From Chenopodium formosanum (taxonomy: Eukaryota; Streptophyta; Magnoliopsida; Caryophyllales; Amaranthaceae), in the NCBI GenBank assembly GCA_024500155.1, contig CM044880.1, positions 10,881,501 to 10,945,500 of the forward strand: DNA of 64,000 nt, written 5' to 3'. Position 1 is the first letter of the stretch. Each line of letters begins with the position of its first letter. Of the stretch, positions 22,795-35,156 are shown one piece after another. Made by a program: the position numbers and the translations under genes. Below the pieces are notes generated by a model. The model was not told the DNA's origin. It made no database searches and was given only the letters and a program-made list of their open reading frames with translations.

Positions 22795-23094
22795 ATGCCA
22801 TCGTATATATATGATCATACACTATATATATGATCATATGTTTACTAATTCTACAATGCACTCAACAAGTTGAGGCCGGGTGTAGAGCTCATTATTATCG
22901 TGTGCTATGTGTAGCTTCCGTTACACATTCTTTTTTAATTTCCTTAATTAGTTGTTGTTTGAGATTCACTTTTCCTTTGATTTGTCTTGTTTCCTTTCTT
23001 TTGGTTAATATGTTTAATATATATGTGGACCGCCTAGTTGGGACTGTATTTTTCATCATTAATGAATTCAAATATATGAAATAATTTTCAATTT
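22795..23094. other. 3' flank of knottin copy 2
   Basis: Conserved probable 3' UTR with GTGTGCTATGTGTAGCTTCC. A short extra repeat TATATATATGATCATA near 22803-22839 is shared with copy 3 but not copy 1. The flank is interrupted at 23095 by a MITE and resumes at 24145. Confidence 0.6.
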
Positions 23095-24144
23095 GGGTTT
23101 TTCTATATAGTGCCCCTGAGGTATTGACTTTTCCAAGTTGTACTCACCCATTTTCAAAATTCTACGCTGTACCCCTAAGGTACTTTTAGTGTCTAAGATG
23201 TAACCCTACCCTAATCCCTCTGTTATCTTAAGTTAACTTTCCGTTAACTTCAAAATAAATAATTAAAAAAAAACCCAACCACCTCTCTCTCCTCCCTCAC
23301 AAGTCACAACTACCCACCAGCCACCACTACACCTTCAGCCGCACCTCCAACCGCACCGCCGCACTTTCGATAATCCAGCCGCACCTCCGCACTCCCACTG
23401 CCTCTCTCTTCTCGGCCGCCCACTGCCTGCTGGAATACCAGCCACCTCAATCCCCTCCCGCATCGGAAAACCCACAACCTTACTCCCAACTGCTCTCTGC
23501 ACTGCACCGCACCAAAACACACCAGCCGCATGAACCAGCAAACGCCACCGACTAGCTTCTCCTCTCACCTCGGAATACCAACCACCCTAATCCCCTCCCG
23601 CACCACCGCAACAATCAAACGACACCAAACCCTAACTTTTTCCCCAATTTGATTTTAATTGTTAAATCATCAATTTTGGTTCAATTAGATCGAGATTAAA
23701 TACACAAAACTTGTTTTAATTGATTTTTCCAATGAAAATCTACACGAATATAGTTTAATTGGTCGAGATTGTTCGAATTACGTCCAAAAAATTTCAAAAA
23801 ATGGTCGAAAATCTGGAAAAGAAGGAAGGATGGAGGAGGATGATGCGGTGGTGGGTCGAGGAGAGAGGGGCGAGCCACTATGGTGCGGCGGTGCAGCTGG
23901 AGGTGCGGTGGTGGTACTTGTGATGGAGGAGAGAGAGGTGTTTGGGTGTTTTTGGGTATTTTTTTTTAAAAAAAATTTATTTATTTTGAAGTTAACGAAA
24001 AGTTAACTTAAGTTAACGGAGGGAATAGGGTAGGGTTACAGCGTAAACACTAAAGGTACCTTAGGGGTACAGCGTAGAATTTTTAAAATGGGTGGGCACA
24101 GCTTGAAAAAGTCAATACCTCAGGGACATTGTATAGAAAAACCC
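23095..24144. mobile_element. Mutator-like MITE with long TIRs
   Basis: Left end GGGTTTTTCTATATAGTGCC and right end (inverted) GGGTTTTTCTATACAATG, with similarity extending over about 110 bp (CTGAGGTATTGACTTTT, ATTCTACGCTGTACCCCTAA). Perfect 9-bp duplication TTTCAATTT (23086-23094 and 24145-24153). The flanks of copies 1 and 3 lack it, giving empty sites. The centre is C-rich then G-rich; the open frames there are not credible genes. Confidence 0.88.
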
Positions 24145-24363
24145 TTTCAATTTTTTGCATGACTGAATTGGTCTTTTGTACTTATATCACTATAAGTACC
24201 CAAAAATAATTTAAAGATAATATACACTGCAAAATTAGGAACATCTATCTTCTCGCAATATCGTAACCTAATCTTTCTAAAATTTTAAAAAAATTGCTTT
24301 TCACAAAGGGGTCAGATCAATATCTTCATGAGTGGCCAAGCAAAGCAGTATATATTGCTGCTA
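24145..24363. other. 3' flank of knottin copy 2, continued
   Basis: Aligns to 5085-5340 downstream of copy 1 (TGTACTTATATCACTATAA, ATTGCTTTTCACAAAGGGGT). No gene. Confidence 0.65.
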
Positions 24364-24365
24364 TA

Positions 24366-24431
<66 letters not shown>
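24364..24431. repeat. (AT)n microsatellite
   Basis: About 65 bp of nearly pure TA repeats, sitting exactly at the junction between two copies of the knottin 3' flank. Confidence 0.9.
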
Positions 24432-24434
<3 letters not shown>

Positions 24435-24640
24435 CTGGTAGGGATTGTATTTTCATCATTTATGAATTGAAATATATGAAAATAACTTTTAATTTTTTGC
24501 ATGATTTGGTTTTTTGTACTTATATCACAATGAAAACAGGGTTTTTTTTTAAAGGTAAAATGCATTGCAGCATTAGGAATGTCTATGTTCTCGCAACATC
24601 GTTCCCTAATCTTTCTAAAAATTAAAAATAAAAAATGAAA
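24432..24640. repeat. Second, partial copy of the knottin 3' flank
   Basis: ATGGCCTGGTAGGGATTGTA, ATGAATTGAAATATATGAAA and the CTTATATCAC...CTCGCAACATCG blocks repeat what is already present at 23030-23090 plus 24145-24290. A lost gene copy or an unequal exchange at the AT microsatellite would explain it. Confidence 0.65.
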
Positions 24641-25072
24641 AAAAAGTTCCTTTAACCTTATAAATAATAAATGGGTAGAACTTAACAAAACAAAGGTCAT
24701 GCATGCATTATGGACAAATGAAGCATACCCATAATTCCATATATTGATAGAATATGTATATAATTTTCACCCAAAAATAAATAAAAAGAACATGTACATA
24801 TTAATATTTCCTTGAATCTATTCCATTATATCACAGATGCTTCAGAATAAACGAATTAAAACAATAATAAGTGAAATAACAAGTAAACTATATGCTATAA
24901 TCCGAATGTCCCGTACACATAGTGTCGACATTGAATGGACTAATATAATCCATGCATACATATAAAAATTAATAGAAATGGAAAGAAGAGAAAGCTGGTG
25001 TATAATACATTACAAATAGTTTTGATACATTAAAATTTATATTCCTTACTAATAAACCAAAAACGGAAAACA

Positions 25073-25318
25073 AGTCTTCGTCAAAAAAGAATCATGCTAG
25101 CAACCTTTGCCATTTTTGCATTAAGTTTGTCTTCTTATCTTTTCACATACTTTTCCTGTTATTTTCAATGTTATGTTAAAATTTTTAATTATTTTGATTC
25201 ATAAGATGTTAAGCTTACATGTCACAACTAATTAGCTAAATCATAATCTATATTATAATTGTAGAGACACTTTTCACCAAAATCCTCCAAAACCCAAATG
25301 CTCAACTTTCATGGATTT

Positions 25319-25365
<47 letters not shown>

Positions 25366-26574
25366 AATAAAAATAACTACCTATCCAACAAATTTATTTT
25401 TATTTATTTTTTATCATTTAAAAAAAAAACAATAACTACCCATCCAATATTTCCTTTTTGTTTTTTTTCAAGAAACTACTACTAACATTTAACCTTTTTT
25501 TTTTTTTTTTTGTACGTATTATAATATATGATATGCATTAGCATGAATATACAATTCCTTTATCAACAATTCACTATAACACTCAAAATCCCCAACATTT
25601 CACTTTTTTTTAAAACAATATGTACTAACATTTCACTTTGTTTTACGAGTATTTTTTGGTACATAGTACAATATATGTCATGCATTAGCACGAGTGTACA
25701 ATTCCTTTATCAACAATTCACTATACTACTCAAATCCCCAACCCTTCAATTATATGCATTTTTTTGGGCACTACCCTCTAAACATTTTCCACTTCTCTTA
25801 TCATAAAAAAAAAAGTACAACACGTTTTTGCGCAACTGGCCTCACCGAATAACTATTTGCAACAGATTAAAGTATATAACTCTTAGAGCAAGACATGCAC
25901 TAACCCATATGACACTAACCGAGTAACCCGAGTAACCCCTATAACACTAAACGGGTAACCTCTATAAATTTGACAAAGTAAACCCCATAATATCTAGCTA
26001 CATTGCGTGGCCACCTACATAATAGAGTAAGACCCTGTTTTTTGAGCTTCTAAGCAAAGCAGGGAATATCATATGCAGAGTAGGTGTCAGCACGACAGAA
26101 CAAGTGTCAACACATTGTTAATACGATTATTAATACTCACTATAGCAAAGCTAAACAGGGTTCAACATAGTCGACCAGTCCAAAATCGACCATTGCAGCC
26201 CAAGTATAAGTTTTAACATCAAGATCAACTTTCCATATTTTAAAAATATTTTTTCTTATATATCTTTGCACAGGTACACTCTAGTATATATATTTTTGTA
26301 GTGATGATGCAGCAAATCCGCGCCGAGGAAGATGGTGGTTGCCCTGCCCATTATGATGCACGATCCTTGTGACCCTAATATATCACAATATTGTTGTGAA
26401 GATCATAACCTACTTTGCGTTCAAGTAAGACCCGGCATTTTCAAATGCAAAGACGCCCCCTGCGAGCAACATTATGATCATGAATGTTATCCTGGTTATT
26501 ATGAATGTTGTCCTGGAATAGGCCAAGTTTGCAAAGAAGTTGCACCAATACTCCATCGATGGAGTATCTTATAA
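25073..26574 (+). pseudogene. Decayed knottin-family gene (copy 5)
   Basis: Exon-1 relic at 25073-25133 matches the signal-peptide exon. The start codon reads ACG, a frame change follows a few codons later, and the splice donor GGT is AGT. The intron relic is about 1.17 kb instead of 86 or 157 bp, filled with T-rich runs and a duplicated AATTCCTTTATCAACAATTC segment. Exon-2 relic begins at 26302 after TTTTTGTAG, with the expected VMM-like start (ATG ATG CAG). A one-base shift near the DPC motif separates the leader frame from the rest. Two modules are recognisable: CCEDHNLLCVQV...FKCK, then CEQHYDHEC with CCPGIGQVC. The last cysteine is replaced by an unrelated tail. Several independent lesions make expression of a functional peptide unlikely. 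Confidence 0.85.
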
Positions 26575-27593
26575 TTTTATCACTTTAAAATTAGATAACA
26601 TATTTAGTATTTATTTTATTAATTAAGTTATTGTTGAGGTAAATATTGCTCTTAACCAACAAGTTAAATACTCTATCTTAATCTAGAGTATGATGGGGGC
26701 TGTCCCTCGAGTTACCGGTTTCAAAGATTGATAACCTTGCTAACATAAAACAAAAAAAAAAAATAAGAAAACTATCCCAAAAAAGTAAAAGAAGTTAGAT
26801 TGCTCAAAAAACGAGTAGATAAACATATGATAAAATATACAAGTCAAATTTTATACGTGGCTACCGTACGTGCGACCAACCATAATTTTTTTTTATTTAA
26901 TTCTTCTCTTCTCTCTCCTCCTATTTCTCTCTCCTCTTTTCTTCTTCTCTAGTTAGGCCACCCAAACCCACCTTGATCGAGGCGGCGGGAGGCTGAGAAT
27001 TTAGCGGTGGTAGTGGGGGAGGGAGCTCCTCGTACTTCGTCGCAAAAAAAACAAGTTAGGGGTTTTTAAGGCCAAATTCAGCCATGAAACTCTAGATCTA
27101 GAGTTTTCATGGTCGATTTTGGCTTTTTAGCCATATTTCGAGTCAAATTCGAAGCCGTTGTGAGTTTTTAAGGTATTTGTTCGATTTATTTTTTTTCACT
27201 ATGTTTTGTTTTTTAACGGTTGTGGGTTCGGTTTGGTTGGATCTGGGTTTGCTCGTTTTTTTAAGATTTAGTTGTGGGTTTGGTTGGATTTGGGCGTGGT
27301 TGCTGGTGGTACATTAGTTGGTGGTGGAATGGTTGCTAAGCGTGGTGGTGGAGTTGGTGGTGGCGTGGGGCAGTATTGGGTATGGGAATTGGTGGCGGCG
27401 TGGTTGCTAGCGGCGTGGGCTGTGGGTACGGGAGCAGTTGATGGTGGCGTGGAGTCTAAGGGTGGTGTAGGATTAAGGATTACTTACTTGGTTAATTAGG
27501 GGTACTAGGTCGGAGGGGTTCTTTGGTCGGGGGTTACTTACTAGGTCGGCTAGTATTTACTAGGTTGGAGGGGTTACTAGGTTGATTAGGGGT
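26575..27593. other. Gene-free stretch, CT-rich then GGTGG-rich
   Basis: No gene supported. There is a pyrimidine tract (about 26905-26950) and a GT/GGTGG-rich section (about 27160-27590). The frame at 27272-27499 is low-complexity V/G/W-rich and not credible. It ends where a Tat/Ogre LTR begins. Confidence 0.45.
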
Positions 27594-29006
27594 TAGACAC
27601 CCATTTGTGTCTCCCCAAAACCAAACCCGGTGATGAGTACCTTTCACGTCGAATCATAATCGAATGAAGCAAAAGTGTGGAAAGTTTAATGTTTCGGATA
27701 GTTTTAATTTCTTTTCTCTTCTCTCTGTTTTTAAAAACTTATTTTAAGAAAACAGCCAATCTAGTTTGGTTGGTCCGTGATATGGGTCCAATAGTAGTGT
27801 AGTTGGATGGGGCTTGACAAGAGCTTTCCAACGATATATTATAAGCCCAATTTCGATGAATATTGAGGAAGTTATGGCCAATTTACCAAACTGGGCCCGG
27901 TTTGAACCTTATATGCGGCCCAATGATCTAGGGGAGGGCCTAATATGATTTATCAATCCTAATGCAATTAGGAATGGTTTTAGTCTTCTAGATTCTTCTA
28001 GAAGGTTCTTTTCATTCCTAATTCAATTAGCATTGATAAATTGACTTTTGTTGACTTTTCAGAGTTTTAATTAAAATCAAAGAACATTTTTGAGGAAAAG
28101 ATACGATTTTATCCTCCTGTACGGAAAAATTTATCTGATTTTAGAAAACGCGTCAAAAACAAGATTGGCGCCTAACGCCAGGCATTGGCGCCTGGCGCTG
28201 ACGTTGGCGCCTGGCGCCAATGGCCAATGGCGGCTGGCGCCAGACTCTGTTTTGTTAATTTTATCTTTTTTGGCTGATTTCTCTATAAATAACGACGTAA
28301 AAACTCCGTTTTCATTCACCTACAATCAGTTTTCATTCGTAATCATTAATTCTCTAGTTCTCTCTTAATCATTCACCAATTCTCATCAAGTTTTCTTGAT
28401 TATTTCATCCATCTTTCCATCTCTCTCTTTCTCTTTTCTGAACTTGCTTTTCAAATAAAAAATTCCGCATTCATTAGATCTAGAAACACCTAGTCATATT
28501 CGAAGTTGCCTTCAACCTAGACGTGAAAGGTTTAATTTCTGAGGGTTTGGTCCCAAATCTCTCTTTCAATTATTTAATTTAATTGTTTGATTATTTATTT
28601 TCCTTGAAGTTACTAACGTGTGTATTTTGTTATTAGAAAGAGATACGAGGCATCAAAGTAAGTAATTTAATGGTTTTAATTGATATTATGATGTAGAAAT
28701 CATGTTTACATTGTTATTATGATATTCCTAGTATCATGTTTAGGGAAAAGGTTATAATATCAAATACATTAAATATGATTGTTACGATGCTTCCTATGTT
28801 TTTCCTAATATTTATGATTGCTAGTATCATTTTAGGGTTAAAGATTTGATTTTTATTGCTTAGTGACATGCTAGGGCTTGTTATTAATCTTGTTAGTATC
28901 ATGCCTAGGATCTTGCTATTATTATGCTTTAATATTAACATGAACATGATTATGATTATAATTGTTATAATTTATGATGATTATTTTATTTGTGATGATG
29001 ATGATG

Positions 29007-29072
<66 letters not shown>
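29007..29072. repeat. (TTA)n microsatellite inside the LTR
   Basis: About 22 uninterrupted TTA units. In the solo LTR at 10105-12054 the matching region (about 11440-11515) has only short TTA runs. Confidence 0.9.
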
Positions 29073-29074
<2 letters not shown>

Positions 29075-29117
29075 TGATTATTATTATGATTATTTTGTTG
29101 CTTGATTTTTATTTTTA

Positions 29118-29871
29118 GGAAAATTTGTCAAAAATAACACCACCTTTGGGCGGTCTTCCTATAATAGCACCACCTTTTGATTATTCAAGAATAACACCAC
29201 CTTTTACGTGCATTTGCCAAAAATGAAATTAAAAACCGGTAACTTGTTTTATAGGTAACCTTGGGACACGTGTTCTAATTTGATTGGTCAATTTATTTAT
29301 TTTTATTTTTGATTTTAAAAAAACTTAAAAAAAAACAAACCCCCGTTCCCAGCCCTCTGCCCACCCCCTTTCACCGACATCCACCACCCCCACCAAGACC
29401 ATCCACTTAAAACCACCCTTTCTTCGGCCCCTCCACTTCCCGACCCCATTTCCAGCACCCCCTCCCCTTTACCGACCCATTTTCGGCCTTTTTCCCTCTT
29501 CTCGAGCCATCAAAAAACCACCACAAGAATTTGGGGTTTAATGTTTCGGGTGGTGATTTGTGGGGGGAAGGGGTGGAGACGGTCGTCTTGAAGGGCGAAA
29601 TTGGTTCGCCCGGCAAAGTAGAGGTGGTTTGGCGCCGGTCGGTGGGGTGAGGAACGTTTTCGAGGGAAGGGAGGACGATTATTTTCGAGATGAATGAGGA
29701 GGGTTTTAGGGCGGGGGGAAGGTGGTTCAGTGGTTGGAGCTGGTGGTCGGGGTCTAGGTTAGGAGGGGTGCCGCCAACGCCGGAGTTGGGGCTCTAGTCG
29801 CCGGTGGTTACAAGGAGGTCTAGCGGTGGGGTTGGTTGCCAGGGAGGGAGGGGTTTTTTTTTTTTAATTTC

Positions 29872-29906
<35 letters not shown>

Positions 29907-30128
29907 TAATGACTTTTTTTTTATTTTAAGGTTTTTTTAAAAAAAATTTAAAATTTGGCTAATGACAATGTGACACGTGTCATAGTAAACTTTTTAACAG
30001 GTTACCAACAGGTTGCGTTTCATTTTTGGCATATGTGTATCAAAGGTCGTTTTATTTTGGAATAAACTAAAGGTCGTTCTATTCTTGGAAGACCGGTGAA
30101 AGGTGGTGTTATTTTTGACAAATTTTCC
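29118..30128. mobile_element. Mutator-like MITE inserted in the LTR
   Basis: Starts GGAAAATTTGTCAAAAATAA and ends with its complement; perfect 9-bp duplication TTATTTTTA (29109-29117 and 30129-30137). The solo LTR near 11535 gives the empty site. The GC-rich centre (29340-29850) carries no credible gene; there is a T run at about 29877-29905. Confidence 0.9.
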
Positions 30129-32158
30129 TTATTTTTATTGCTTGATCACGCCTTTTTATGCATGTTTAAAGGGAATTTGTACTTGTAATAATCACGCTTA
30201 ATAAGATAATTAATAATCTTGTTAGGGTTAATTTGATTATAATTTCAAGTGATCGCCAATAATAGTTTTATTTGTGCATTTAATATTTAACCAACATAGA
30301 TAAACAGGTTTAGGGTAACCTATTGATATTATGTTAGTCAAAAAGCGCACATGAATACGATCAGAATAAAGTAGAGGCCTATTATTAGGGCAGGTTCAAT
30401 CTCTTTTAGGTTGGATTTGTACCTTCATCCCCGAACCCTTATTTGGTTCAAGACCTTTTGGAGTTGACGATCTCTTGGATCGTTAAGGGTGTAACCTTCA
30501 CCCTATGAACGGTTTACAAGTTCCTAAAACTTGTTGGCGACTCTTTTGCTCTATCTTCTTTCCCTTTGGACGCCACCGTACTTTAGTGTATGATCACAGT
30601 GGGGTTCAAGCTAGGGGTTTAACGCTTGAAATTATTCCCTACAGTTTTTTGCGACTCCACTGGGGAGGATTTCTGTTTTAATTCCTGAACTTGTTTCGGC
30701 AATGATTTAGAATGAGTGGATGAGACTCGAAACGTTCTAAGTATTTCATGTGCATAATTTTGATTAACATTATTGTCGTATGCATAAAAAAGATCTCATT
30801 GGAAAGACCATCCGTAATGAGTTAAAAACATAAGATTTTACACGTAGGAAATTTGAGAAATATCTTTCACAACTTGGACCGAAATAACACCGCGCGAAAC
30901 TGAAAAATTTTATCGAGCACAGAAAGCTACTGAGGCATGTGGGAAGTAGCGCCAATGACCAGAGCATTGGCGCCAAGCATTTAACTGTAGCGCCAGACGC
31001 CAGCATTGGCGCCAGGCGCTACAGCTAAATCCTGGCGCCAGTCTCTGATTGCTGGCGCCAACCTCCCCCAATACCGAGCCAGAAATATGCGTTCTAATTT
31101 CGACCGGTTTTTCGCATTGTTTGCTCGATCCTACTTCCTGATTGAATTTTTTCTCACTTTTCTGAAACTCGTATGTGTTCTTCATATGGACATAACCCTC
31201 TGGGAATTCATGCTCCATCTACCCGATTGAACGCTCCGTGCAACAAAGGGTACATCCGAGAATGTTGAATTCACCAAACCATGGAAGCGAGTTTTTCTAA
31301 ACTCGCGGTGTCCTATCCACTCGCGCCAACCTTTCACGGTTAGGCTTCCACACGGTGCATCCGGACAATTAACCATGGACCCTCTATTGACTAAACCATA
31401 TCCCGAACTTTAGAGAACTAGAGTCATGGTCAGGTTGCAAACTCATTGCATCATATTTATTTGTTGCGCATACTCTATGTGGTTTTTTCCTAACCGTTTG
31501 TTTGACTTGTGTTAAGACTTAATAAATTAATTAATGACTAAAGGATTTTGTTTAATTAATTAATTAATTAATTAATTCGAGCTAATAAATAAACATAAAA
31601 TCGAGTCATAGTTCCTTTAAGTCGACCCGGATTTTTATTCCCGTATACTGCACAAGCGTCAACTTGTTTTGGTCATAGCCGGAGTTCTAAGAAGAACTAC
31701 GAGTCCTATAGCCTATGGACCTGTAGCCCTGAGTTTTATCTTTAATTTAACGTTGGTTTTGTCCCAATCAGAGTCACAGATAAAAAGTTATGACTAAAAT
31801 ACCACAGTCTGTCCAGTTTAATGTATATACGTGAAGTCTTAACTTAGTCTTTGCTTGAGTCTAGTCACATAGTCTAGCCACATGGTCATTACAAAAAATT
31901 CCAAGCATGTCACTTACACTCAACGCACACACTTCGAGTATACATTACCATGACCATGTTTTAGGTTCATGCATGAGTCGGTTTTTTCCGTCATTTAAGT
32001 CGGGGTTACATCCTATCCCCAATTCTTCATATCCCTCCATCTATATCATTCTTCTTCTATTCCAGTCGGGGGAAATTTGGGGAAGAAATGGTCATTAAGT
32101 CTCACGTGAGTAGCACGTGACTAAGTCAACGCCGGAGAATTATGGTCAAACTACAAAA

Positions 32159-32282
32159 TCCGGCAACAGGTAGTAAATTACAACATTTTTCAAAAAATAG
32201 GTAGTTAATTACAACATTTTTTTAATAGGTAGTTTCTCGCAAATTTTGGAGTATAATAGGTAGTTTTTGACAAAATTTCCTA
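32159..32282. repeat. End fragment of the AACTACCTAATAAA element family
   Basis: Contains AGGTAGTAAATTACAACATT, TAATAGGTAGTTTCTCGC and TAGGTAGTTTTTGACAAAAT, the right-hand end of the element seen complete at 51430-51960. Its left part is missing. Confidence 0.55.
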
Positions 32283-33792
32283 ATTAATATTTTGGCGGGC
32301 ATCACAAAATTTGAAACAAAAGAGAGAAGAGGGAAATAATACACTCATATATCATAATAATCGCAACACTAACACATATGATGTCAATGCACAAATTTGA
32401 CTATTAATATTTGTAATTATATATTGTTAAGAAGTATAAAAGGTTAATATAATGAAAAAATATATAAAAGTTAATCCAAATATATTTTACAAAATATATG
32501 TTTCTTATATATTGATAAAAAGTATTGTCAAGTAATATAAGCATAAGAATATTGAGTAGCGTAAAAATCAAGCTATATATTATGATTATCACTAAACAAA
32601 AGTAGTAATGATTATGGGTATAACTAGTGATAATAATTAAATAGGAAAAACCAAATATTTCTCATATATATCTAGTATTTAAAATTTCATTTTATTTTGT
32701 AAAAAAAATATTGTTAAAATGACGGGGCCCACAAATAGGGGGGCTCTGAGCCGTCGCTCAAAGTGCTCCCCCTAATAGACGGCCATGTATATAAAATTAA
32801 TCATAAATTTTTAATAAATATCCTATAACTTGGTTCTAATTTCATCACAATATTCATTTTAAAAAGTACTTTAAAATAAGATTCATTTATAATATATTTA
32901 ATTTATTTTAAAAAAATAGAGAATTAGTAAAAATAAATTTAAATATGTAAATTTAAATTAATTTTAATAAAAAAATATATAATAAGATTTATTTATTTAT
33001 AAAAAATACAAAAAGTAAACTATTATATAAATATAAATGACATGATATTTAAGATTGTATTAAACATTTAAAGACAAAAAATTAACCCTAATAAAATCTT
33101 ATCGGTGTCAAAAAAATAAATTCTTATCAACCATCTAGGCATCACCCAGGCAAAAAATTAGTATATATGGAGAGTTTATCCCATGTTTTTAGAGAGCCAC
33201 ATAAAATAAAATTTTCTTAATGCACCATGTAGGATTATAAATTTTACTGATAGTCAATCAAATAAGAGATTTGTAAATTTTACTGATAGTCAATCAAATG
33301 CCAAAATAGGCAAAACTGAAGTATCATGACAAAAATTTTGACAAAAACTAAAGTAGGCCCGAACCCAATAATGAATATTTTGACAAAATATAATCCGTCA
33401 ATGTTAATGGTATTGGTATGATAAAATAAGCACAAAGTCTTATATGTGGCTAATCATATGGTGTGGTCACTTCACATAATCACATATAAGACAATTAATA
33501 AAGTAATAGCGGGTTGCGGTGATGAGCAAATGAGATTATCTTAACGTATGTAAGTTACTTGAATGATAAAAAGGGGTTACTTTAATTAAAAAAAAATGGA
33601 ATTATTCTTTCATTTTTTTAAAACAAAAGAATACAGGTTACTCAAATGAACAAAAGGGGTTAATTACTTATTCTAAATTACTTGATTCATTCGTATAATG
33701 AATTTGGGTTACTTTTATGGACAACATGGGGTTACTCTTATGAATAAATAAAGTTACTCAGATCATACATATAAATAAAGATTACCCTAATA
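32283..33792. other. Gene-free AT-rich region with old duplicated blocks
   Basis: No gene. 32780-33270 matches 7600-8070 and 33300-33545 matches 15530-15780, here contiguous. A TTACTGATAGTCAATCAAAT segment is itself repeated in tandem (about 33243-33299). Confidence 0.55.
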
Positions 33793-35156
33793 CACTACAA
33801 GAAAACAGCCTATCTCCGACGGACTAGTTCCGACGGGCACGTAATTCCGTCGGAAAATTCGAAATTTCCGACAGATTTTTGATCCGTCGTATGTCTCCGA
33901 CAAAACTAAAGAATCCGTCGCAAATCCGTCGTAAATTTACGACAGAATTTAATTCCGTCGAAAAATTAGTACTTTCCGACGGAATATTCCGTCGAAAAGA
34001 GTAATTTCCGACGGAATATATAACTTTAAAAAAAAATAAAATTTCAAACCCTAACCCTAAAGCTCTTCCGCCCCTTTTCTTTTTTTCCCTCTCTTCTCTT
34101 TCCTCTCTTTCTCTCTCCTGTCCGCCCTTCTCTTCTCCTTCCTTCTCTCCTCTCTTCTCTTTCTCTCTCCTCTCCTTCTTTCCTCTGATCTGCCTCTTTC
34201 TCTCTCCTTCTTCTTCTTTCCTCTTCTTTTTTCATCTCCTTCTTGCCTCTTCTCTGTCCGCAGTTCCGCACTCTTCTTTCCCCTTCTCTCCTAACACCAC
34301 CGCCGCCATCACCAACTACCAACAACAACGGACACCATTACAACCGTGCAACAACAACGGCGACCACAATAACACCAGCAACACGCAACAAAACCAATTG
34401 CACAACCACCGTCGCGAGAATCGTCAACCGCTCAAGTATTGTAGATATTGTTTTAGTTTAGTTTAGATTGTAGATCTAGTTGTATTTTTTAATAAATTTC
34501 TGATTATGGTTAATTTTTCAAGTAATTGTAATATTAGTGTATGAATTTTTGAGGATAATTGTATATTTATTTGAATACTTTTTATTTTTGTGGTTCGATC
34601 TACTTGTTTCGACATTGTTTTGGGTTAATTGTTGTTTTGGTAGTTAACTTTATATCTATATGTTGTGGTTGTTGTTTTTTTTTTTATTTAGGTTAATTTT
34701 ATTTTAGATTTCTGTTTTTGTAGTGAACGGTGGTAGTGGTGTGGGGTTTGAGCTGGTAGAGAGGTTAAGGGGGAGGTGAGGCCATGAGGTGGTGGTGGTG
34801 GTTGTGGGGAATATTTGAGGAGTTTTTTTAGTTTTATTTGTTGCGGTGGAGGTGGTGGTATTGCGGTGCGGGCTCGTGGTGGTATGGGGTGGTGCATCTT
34901 TTTTTTTATTTTTTTTAAAGGGTTTTCCGACGGACTTTTCTTGGACTAAAAAACCTCTGACGACGGAAATTTTCGTCGGAATTTCCGTCGGAACAGTGTT
35001 TCCGACGGAATTTTCGTCGGAAAAGGTCGATTTTCCTACAAACATTTTTACGACGCCACTTTTCGACGGAATTCCGTCGGAAACACCATTACCGACGGAA
35101 ATCAGGATGTTTTTGAGGCATTTTTTCCGTCGGAAACAGCCTTAATTCTAGTAGTG
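33793..35156. mobile_element. Non-autonomous CACTA element (TCCGTCGGAA type)
   Basis: Begins CACTACAAGAAAACAGCC; its right end read inverted is CACTACTAGAATTAAGGCTG. A 3-bp duplication ATA flanks it (33790-33792 and 35157-35159), as for CACTA transposons. The subterminal regions (33815-34020 and 34925-35130) are dense in TTCCGACGGA/TCCGTCGGAA palindromes, the probable transposase-binding repeats. The interior has a CTCTTC-rich tract (34070-34250) and GGTGG-rich sequence; no transposase. Confidence 0.9.

Larger units (their letters stand above)
27594..32150 (+). mobile_element. 5' part of a Tat/Ogre-type LTR retrotransposon
   Basis: The LTR spans 27594-30643 (about 2.03 kb without the MITE at 29118-30128) and matches the solo LTR at 10105-12054. 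It ends CCCTACA and is followed by TGCGACTCCACTGGGGA (30650-30666), complementary to the 3' end of plant tRNA-Arg except for one missing G. This primer site is characteristic of Tat/Ogre Ty3-type elements. Downstream is about 1.5 kb of leader with no long frame, including more TTGGCGCC/GGCGCCA repeats (30945-31065). No gag, pol or 3' LTR is found and the right limit is approximate, so the element is truncated. The left terminus reads GGTTAGACACCC rather than TGTAGACACCC, so its first bases are altered. Confidence 0.82.

Noticed and set aside
27272..27499. 75-codon frame rich in V, G and W
   Set aside because: Produced by GGTGGT-rich sequence; no domain or gene context.
33815..34020. CRISPR-like array of TCCGTCGGAA words (also GCGACCGTTT words at 56245-57985)
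   Set aside because: Spacing is irregular, words occur in both orientations and the flanks are CACTA ends; these are transposase-binding subterminal repeats, and this is a plant genome.
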